DNA of 64,000 nucleotides, from positions 2,046,001-2,110,000 of the forward strand of contig OZ252016.1 of assembly GCA_965247475.1 (NCBI GenBank), in the 5' to 3' direction. The notes under the pieces were generated by a model. It worked only from the letters and a program-made list of their open reading frames with translations. It had not been told where the DNA came from and made no database searches. Numbering within the stretch: position 1 is the first letter of the stretch; each line of letters starts with the position of its first letter. This DNA comes from G965247475 sp965247475. Lineage in GTDB: Bacteria > Chloroflexota > UBA11872. Shown one piece after another: positions 58,631 to 64,000 of the stretch. The translations under genes and the position numbers were made by a program.

Positions 58631-60832
58631 CTACACGAAGACGGGCGCGAGCACCAACGTAATCGTGCTCAAGAGCTTCACGAGCACGTGCAGCGAGGGT
58701 CCCGCGGTGTCCTTGAACGGATCCCCTACGGTGTCGCCGACGACCGATGCGGCGTGCTCGTCCGTTCCCTTGCCGATCGGGTTGCCGTCGGGGTCCTTGA
58801 GCATCCCGGCCTCGATATACTTCTTCGCGTTGTCCCAGGCGCCGCCGCCGTTGTTCATGACGGTGGCGAGCAAGACGCCCGCGATCGTTCCGATCATCAA
58901 GAAGGCGGCCTCGGCCTCGGCTTTCAGGATGATCCCGACGACGATCGGGACGGTCACCGCGAGGACGCCGGGAAGGATCATCTCGCGCAAGGCGGCGCGG
59001 GTGGTGATGTCGACCGCCTGCCCATAGCTGGGCTCGACGGTGCCCTCCAAGATGCCCGGCTGCTCGCTCCACTGACGCCGGACCTCCTGGATGATGGTGC
59101 CGGCGGCGCGACCCACGGCGCGGATAGCCAGTGCGCTGAATAGGAAAACGAGCATGGCGCCCAGCATGCCGCCGATGAATACCTCGACCTTGGCTAGGTT
59201 GACGCCGGTCTCTTCAAGGCCGGCGGTTTCGAGGTAGGCGCTGAACAACAGGAAGGCCGCCAGCGCGGCCGAGCCAATCGCGTAGCCCTTGGTGAGAGCC
59301 TTGGTCGTGTTGCCGACCGCGTCGAGGCCGTCGGTGATGTCACGGACATCCTCGGGCGCGTCGGACATTTCGGTGATGCCGCCGGCGTTGTCGGTGATGG
59401 GGCCAAAGGTGTCCATGGCCAGGATGTAGGCGGCGCTCATGAGCATGCCCATGGTGGCGACGGCGGTTCCGAACACGCCGCCCTCGAAGTCGCCGATCTG
59501 GATGCCGATATCCTCGAAGCCGCGAAGGCCGGTCTGATACGAGGTCCACAGCGCCACCGAGATGACGATGATGGGAGCGGCGGTGTTCTCGAACCCAACC
59601 GCGAGCCCCGAGATGATGTTGGTGGCGGGGCCGGTGCGCGAGGCCTCGGCGATTTGCTTGACCGGACGCCAGTTGTACGAGGTGTAGTACTGCGTGATGT
59701 ACACGAACGCCACGCTGGTGAGAATGCCGATGACGCCGGCGAGGAAGAACCAGCCGGACCCGAGCATCACGTAGGCGGCCACGGCCATGCCGACGACGGA
59801 CAACGCGGCGGTGACCCAATAGCCGAAGTCGAGCGCCCGTTGCGCGTTGCGCACCCGGCCGGGTCGAACGGCCAGCAGGCCTATGATCGAGGCGAGCGTC
59901 CCGAACGCGCGGACGACGAGCGGGAAGAGAATCCAGGCGACGCTCGGCTCACCGCCGGCCGCTTGGATCGCGGAGTAGACGGCGACCCCCAAAATCATCG
60001 CGCCGATGCTTTCGGCGGCGGTGGACTCGAACAGGTCGGCGCCGCGTCCCGCGCAGTCACCGACGTTGTCGCCGACCAGGTCGGCGATCACGGCGGGGTT
60101 GCGCGGATCATCCTCGGGCATGCGCGCCTCGACCTTGCCAACCAGATCCGCCCCGACATCGGCAGCCTTGGTGTAGATGCCGCCGCCCAGCTGAGCGAAC
60201 AGCGCCACGAAACTGGCGCCGAATCCAAAACCGACGATCAGCTCGGGCGCGCGCTCCGGATTCTCGAGCCCGCCGAAGGCGAGGAAGAGTCCGAACACGC
60301 CCAGCATGCTGAGCGCGACGATGAGGATGCCGGACACGGCGCCGCCCCGCAGCGCCACCGTGAGCGCGTCGCCGAGCGAGGCGGTCGCGGCGCTGGCCGT
60401 GCGAGTGTTTGATTTGACCGCGACGATCATGCCGATCACGCCGGACAGCGCCGAGGCGATGGCGCCGACGAGGAACGAGACACCCGTGCGCCACGCGATA
60501 TCGAGCGGCTCGATGCCCTTCTCCGCATTCGCGCCGTAGAAGAACAGCAGCAGCGCCAGCACGGCGGCCGCAACCAAGGTCAGCAACATGATCGTGCGGT
60601 ACTGGCGCCTGAGAAACGCGGTGGCGCCTTCGTAGATGCGCTCACCGTTCCGCAACATCGAGGCGTAGAGCGCCGACCGACCCGCGTCGTCCATCTGCAC
60701 GATCGCGGGGAGCAGGCCGCGGGGGTCACCCGAGCGATCGATCGGCCGCCCGAGCACATCTCGGGTCAGATACGCGGCGACGACGAGCGAGACGCCGATG
60801 GCGGCGGGGACGACCCAGACAAGACCTTCCAA
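58631..60832 (-). CDS. hppA: Membrane-bound proton-translocating pyrophosphatase (K+-independent type)
   Basis: Pumps H+ across the membrane using pyrophosphate hydrolysis; 733 residues with about 16 helices. The substrate motif is DVGADLVGKVE (Asp-rich, Mg-PPi binding), followed by DNVGDCAGRGADLFES. The residue after GNTT in GNTTKALTKGYAIGS is Lys (codon 59302-59300), the mark of K+-independent, H+-pumping enzymes; K+-dependent and Na+-pumping ones have Ala there. Start is TTG 60832. Confidence 0.93.
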   Translation of the reverse strand: MEGLVWVVPAAIGVSLVVAAYLTRDVLGRPIDRSGDPRGLLPAIVQMDDAGRSALYASMLRNGERIYEGATAFLRRQYRTIMLLTLVAAAVLALLLFFYGANAEKGIEPLDIAWRTGVSFLVGAIASALSGVIGMIVAVKSNTRTASAATASLGDALTVALRGGAVSGILIVALSMLGVFGLFLAFGGLENPERAPELIVGFGFGASFVALFAQLGGGIYTKAADVGADLVGKVEARMPEDDPRNPAVIADLVGDNVGDCAGRGADLFESTAAESIGAMILGVAVYSAIQAAGGEPSVAWILFPLVVRAFGTLASIIGLLAVRPGRVRNAQRALDFGYWVTAALSVVGMAVAAYVMLGSGWFFLAGVIGILTSVAFVYITQYYTSYNWRPVKQIAEASRTGPATNIISGLAVGFENTAAPIIVISVALWTSYQTGLRGFEDIGIQIGDFEGGVFGTAVATMGMLMSAAYILAMDTFGPITDNAGGITEMSDAPEDVRDITDGLDAVGNTTKALTKGYAIGSAALAAFLLFSAYLETAGLEETGVNLAKVEVFIGGMLGAMLVFLFSALAIRAVGRAAGTIIQEVRRQWSEQPGILEGTVEPSYGQAVDITTRAALREMILPGVLAVTVPIVVGIILKAEAEAAFLMIGTIAGVLLATVMNNGGGAWDNAKKYIEAGMLKDPDGNPIGKGTDEHAASVVGDTVGDPFKDTAGPSLHVLVKLLSTITLVLAPVFV

Positions 60833-60901
60833 CTAACGCATCCTTTTGCGAGCCCGGCACACGGCGGGCATTCGGTTCGAACGAGCGTGCGTCACGTTTA
60901 G

Positions 60902-61975
60902 CTACGCATTCCGCGCGACCGCAGCGGTTGCGGCGGGGAGCTCTTGTCCCAGCGCATCCAGCACCGCGTCCATTTCGGCGGCACTTCCGATCGAGATACG
61001 AAGCGCGTTGGCCGTTCGGTCGTCCGCCCCAAATCTGCGTACGAGGATCCGTCGCTTCTCGAGTCGGCGCTGCAGCGCCGCGGCGTCATGCGGAGCGCAG
61101 TCCACAAGGACGAAGTTTGCGTGCGACGGGTAAACGCGGAGCCCAAAACGGTGTTGAATCTCGCGGGCGAACGCTTCACGTCGCTCGCAAATTCCCAGCC
61201 AATGTGCCTCCGCCCACTCCGCGTCGTCGAGCGCCGCGACGCCTGCGACCTGCGCAAGCCGGCCGACATTGTACGAGTCCTTGACACGCAGCAGTGGCTC
61301 GATCAATTCGGGCGACGCGAGGCCGTACCCGAGCCGCAGGCCGGCGAGTCCAAAGGCCTTCGAGAACGAGCGCACGACGCAGAGATTGGGACACTCGCCC
61401 AGCAGATCCACGCGGTCGGCGTCGGCGAACTCAACATACGCCTCATCCACGACCAGCACGTTGCAGTGGCTCGCCAGCAGGCGAATTTGGTCCGCGGGGT
61501 AGTGCGTGCCGGCGGGATTGTTGGGGCTGGCGACGAACGTGAGCTTGCCGCGCGCGCTGGCAAGCTGGCGGAGCGGCAACGCGAAGTCTTCCCCCAGCGG
61601 GACCTCAACGATCTCGCACCCGCGGATTGCGCTGAGCACCGGATACACCGAATAGCTTGGGGCAGGCGCCACCACGCGGTCGCCCGGGTCGCATACCACC
61701 CGTAGGAGCAGATTGAGCACGTCGTCCGACCCGTTCCCGACGATCACGTGGTTGGGGTCAAGTCCGTGGCGGCGGCCGATTCGGTCGCGCAGCTTCGAGC
61801 TCAACGGATCGGGATAGAGCCGCAGTTGGTTGTCGAGCGCGTCGCGCAGCGCGGTCAGCACGGCGGGCGAGGTCTCCGGGCTCTCGTTGGTGTTGAGCTT
61901 GATCCAGTTGTCAGCGGTCGGCTGAAATCCTGGGACGTAGCCCTCGAGCTGATCGAGATCTCGGCGCAGACGCAT
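60902..61975 (-). CDS. hisC: Histidinol-phosphate aminotransferase
   Basis: PLP-dependent class I/II aminotransferase of histidine synthesis, 357 residues. The N-terminus IKLNTNESPETSP is typical. FVASPNNPAGT and VVDEAYVEFAD precede RSFSKAFGLAGLRLGYG with Schiff-base Lys206. The C-terminal FGADDRTANALRISIGSAAE includes the phosphate/PLP-binding Arg. No other his genes are next to it, and some HisC also transaminate phenylpyruvate or cobyric-acid-type substrates, so the pathway is inferred. Confidence 0.9.
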   Translation of the reverse strand: MRLRRDLDQLEGYVPGFQPTADNWIKLNTNESPETSPAVLTALRDALDNQLRLYPDPLSSKLRDRIGRRHGLDPNHVIVGNGSDDVLNLLLRVVCDPGDRVVAPAPSYSVYPVLSAIRGCEIVEVPLGEDFALPLRQLASARGKLTFVASPNNPAGTHYPADQIRLLASHCNVLVVDEAYVEFADADRVDLLGECPNLCVVRSFSKAFGLAGLRLGYGLASPELIEPLLRVKDSYNVGRLAQVAGVAALDDAEWAEAHWLGICERREAFAREIQHRFGLRVYPSHANFVLVDCAPHDAAALQRRLEKRRILVRRFGADDRTANALRISIGSAAEMDAVLDALGQELPAATAAVARNA

Positions 61976-62083
61976 TGTGAAATCAAGAAAAGAGGCCCAG
62001 GTCCAGCGGCGGCCTGAGCGAGTTCATCCTACCGGCCGGCTTCAGGTAGAGCGAACCAAAGGCTCGTGCGGTTCGGCGCGGAT

Positions 62084-62641
62084 CTATTCCCAAGGCGCGT
62101 CGGGGAGGGCGGCGCGGACCAGCGCGTAGCCGGCCAACGAGCTCACGTCGGCGATCGCGCCGGCCTGGATTCGACGCGTGACCTCCGCGAGCGGCACCAC
62201 CTCCACCGCGATGTCCTCGGTGAGCTCGGGCGCCGGATCGTCCGCCGGCCACGCATTGCGGATCAGGAAGTGATACCCCCAGTTGCGACTGCGGGTGGGA
62301 TTGGTGAGCAGGCGGCCCATGAGGACCGGGGCGTCGCCCACGTAGCCGGTCTCCTCGCGGAATTCACGCACGGCCGTCTCCGATGGAGACTCGCCCATAT
62401 CCACCAGCCCGGCCGGGAACTCCAGCACCTCCCGTTGCGCGCCGTGCTTGTACTGGCGCACGAGCGGGATCTCGAAGTTCGGCGTGATCCCGATGATCTG
62501 GCAGAAGTCCCGCTCCACGATCACGTTGTAGGCGGGAATCTCGTAGCCGTTGGGCAGGCGGACGTGCTCGTGCTCGAGCGTGAGCCACTCGTCGGAGTAG
62601 ACCGTCTCGGCCGCGAGCGTCTCCCACGCCTGTGCGGTCAT
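62084..62641 (-). CDS. Nudix hydrolase, ADP-ribose pyrophosphatase type
   Basis: Hydrolyses nucleoside diphosphate sugars, probably ADP-ribose; 185 residues. The Nudix box GLVDMGESPSETAVREFREE matches G-x5-E-x7-R-E-x2-E-E in full and continues TGYVG. EIPLVRQYKHGAQREVLEFPAG is the ADPRase N-terminal strand before the box. ATG 62641 is chosen; a reading 37 codons longer is open but its sequence is low in order and lacks a ribosome-binding site. Confidence 0.9.
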   Translation of the reverse strand: MTAQAWETLAAETVYSDEWLTLEHEHVRLPNGYEIPAYNVIVERDFCQIIGITPNFEIPLVRQYKHGAQREVLEFPAGLVDMGESPSETAVREFREETGYVGDAPVLMGRLLTNPTRSRNWGYHFLIRNAWPADDPAPELTEDIAVEVVPLAEVTRRIQAGAIADVSSLAGYALVRAALPDAPWE

Positions 62642-62814
62642 GGCCGGCCGCGGGCGCCCGCGCCGACCAGATGGCAGCGGACCGAGAGCGCGCGCATGGG
62701 CGCAGAGTACCGGAGCCTCGCCGGCCAGCGGGTGCGCGCAGCCCACCAGCACGTCGGTGCTAGGCTGGCGCGCTTCGGCGCAGGCAACGGCCGCAGCCGG
62801 TTAGGGACGCGCAT

Positions 62815-63882
62815 ATGGGTGATCCACGGGTCGACGCGCTGGCCGACATTCTGGTCGGTCACTCAATCAACGCGCAGCCGGGCGAGCTCGTTGCGATCAT
62901 GGGCTCGCCGCGGGGCAAGCCGTTGATGCTGGCCTGCTTCCGGCGGGTGCTGGAGGCGGGCGCGCATCCGCGCCTGAGCGTGACCTTCGAGGAGGCGCAG
63001 GAACTCGCGCTCGCGCACGGCTCCGACGAGCAGGTGGCTTTCCTGGACCCGGTGCGCAAGTTCGAGGCTGACAACATCGCCGCCGCGATACGGATCCGAG
63101 CGCCCGATAACACACGGACGCTCAGCGGCAGCGATCCCGCGAGGGTCGGCGCGATGATGACGGCCGCGCGGCCGGTGATGAATCAGATCATCGAGAACGT
63201 CCGCTGGGTCCTGTGCGACTACCCGACGCCCGCGCTGGCGCAGGAGGCGGGAATGTCGCTGGACGCGTACGAGACCTTCCTGTTCGGGGCCACAAACATC
63301 GACTGGGCCGCGATGGATCAGGGGCTCAGCGAGCTCAAGGCGCGGCTGGAACGGGGTCGTGAGATCCGGATCGTGGGCCCGGACACCGACTTGACGCTGC
63401 GGACCGAGGGGCGCACGTGGGAGCCGGCGGCCGGGTCGCACAACATGCCCGACGGCGAGATCTTCACGGCGCCCATCGAGGACGCCGTGAACGGCCGCGT
63501 CCGCTACGACTTCCCAGCGATCTACCAGGGCCGCGAGGTGGAGGGGATCAGCCTGACGTTCCGCGACGGCGAGATCACCGAGGCGCACGCGGATCGCGGC
63601 GAGGAGTTCCTGACGCAGATCCTGGCGACGGACCCGGGCGCGCGACGGCTGGGCGAGATCGGGATCGGCACCAACTTCGAGATCCAGCGGCACACGAAGA
63701 ACATCCTGTTCGACGAGAAGATGGGCGGAACCGTGCATCTGGCGGTCGGGCGCGCGTACGAGTTCACCGGCGGCAAGAACGAGTCGGCGGTGCACTGGGA
63801 CATGATCAAGGATCTGCGCAGCGACGGCGCGGTGTACCTGGACGACGAACTGATTCAGAAGGATGGGCGGTTCGTCGGTTGA
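62815..63882 (+). CDS. M29-family aminopeptidase
   Basis: Metallo-aminopeptidase of the AmpS/thermophilic aminopeptidase T family, 355 residues. Metal-binding segments are NMPDGEIFTAPIEDAVNG (Glu), IGEIGIGTNFEI with a preceding Asp, KNILFDEKMGGTVHLAVGR (Glu, His) and ESAVHWDMIKDL (His, Asp). It hydrolyses N-terminal residues of short peptides in the cytosol, usually as a dimer. It is divergent from the Nudix gene. Confidence 0.93.
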   Translation: MGDPRVDALADILVGHSINAQPGELVAIMGSPRGKPLMLACFRRVLEAGAHPRLSVTFEEAQELALAHGSDEQVAFLDPVRKFEADNIAAAIRIRAPDNTRTLSGSDPARVGAMMTAARPVMNQIIENVRWVLCDYPTPALAQEAGMSLDAYETFLFGATNIDWAAMDQGLSELKARLERGREIRIVGPDTDLTLRTEGRTWEPAAGSHNMPDGEIFTAPIEDAVNGRVRYDFPAIYQGREVEGISLTFRDGEITEAHADRGEEFLTQILATDPGARRLGEIGIGTNFEIQRHTKNILFDEKMGGTVHLAVGRAYEFTGGKNESAVHWDMIKDLRSDGAVYLDDELIQKDGRFVG

Positions 63883-64000
63883 GGCGCGCCGGCGGTCTGA
63901 GACGAACGTCGACGCGGCTCCGCTTTATGTAGCTTCAAACCTGTTCGTGAGGTCGCCGACGACCGTCTCGAAGCGGTACCTATGGTATGATTGAGCAACT
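63883..64000. other. Intergenic end of window with a possible -10 element
   Basis: No gene is seen. TATGAT at 63986-63991 in tatggtatgattgag could be a -10 for a gene beyond the window; no matching -35 is evident. Confidence 0.25.

Overview
This is a 64 kb stretch of a GC-rich (by eye about two-thirds G+C), gene-dense bacterial chromosome. It carries mostly housekeeping and accessory metabolic genes, one tRNA, one insertion sequence and a family of short dispersed intergenic repeats. The gene content suggests a member of the Chloroflexota, perhaps a marine or sponge-associated lineage. This rests on the orphan MutL-like protein with its barrel-domain partner, the N-terminal domain of the secreted glycosidase at 2589-4478, the LprG/P55-type remnant and the repeat style. 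It is inference; no rRNA is present to confirm it.

Layout. 1-10 kb: the end of an unrecognised gene, a Tag-like glycosylase, an aldo/keto reductase, a secreted glycosidase, NAD synthetase split over two overlapping genes, a D-2-hydroxyacid dehydrogenase and argS. 10-19.5 kb: the MutL-like protein and partner, an archaemetzincin-like protein without its zinc ligands, a deoxyribosyltransferase-fold protein, a thioesterase, a DUF4432 sugar-binding-fold protein and a large YfhO-like membrane protein. 19.5-22.5 kb: an operon of two tandem TIM-barrel isomerase paralogues and a phytanoyl-CoA-dioxygenase-like enzyme. 22.5-27 kb: a divergent small gene/HTH pair with a terminator-like leader hairpin, tRNA-Gly, a 63-residue zinc-ribbon protein, and a TetR-MMPL efflux operon with a clear palindromic operator. 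27-35 kb: an enolase-superfamily enzyme, an MFS transporter, a quinone oxidoreductase, an HD hydrolase, an IS5-type element inserted in a dispersed repeat, a HAD phosphatase, and the decayed remains of a lipoprotein-plus-MFS operon.

35-49 kb: a fumarylacetoacetase-like hydrolase, 3-hydroxyacyl-CoA dehydrogenase, a second glycosidase-like lipoprotein, PolX, a PspC-like/DUF2807 envelope pair, an alpha/beta hydrolase, an NrdR variant with two zinc ribbons, a VOC protein, a sugar nucleotidyltransferase, endonuclease V, a methyltransferase, a bifunctional-nuclease-domain protein and aspartate kinase. 49-58 kb: two glycosyltransferases and the arginine cluster argC-argJ-argB-argD-argH (argF and argG are not here). 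57.7-64 kb: undecaprenyl-diphosphatase, an H+-pumping pyrophosphatase, hisC, a Nudix ADP-sugar hydrolase and an M29 aminopeptidase.

The observations most worth a second look are the dispersed repeat split by the IS with a reconstructable empty site, the lprG/P55-like operon in decay (start lost, Trp-to-stop change, frameshift, fusion to a truncated transporter), the double-ribbon NrdR, the zinc-less archaemetzincin relative, the orphan MutL pair, and the leader hairpin in the 22.5-23.5 kb regulatory island.
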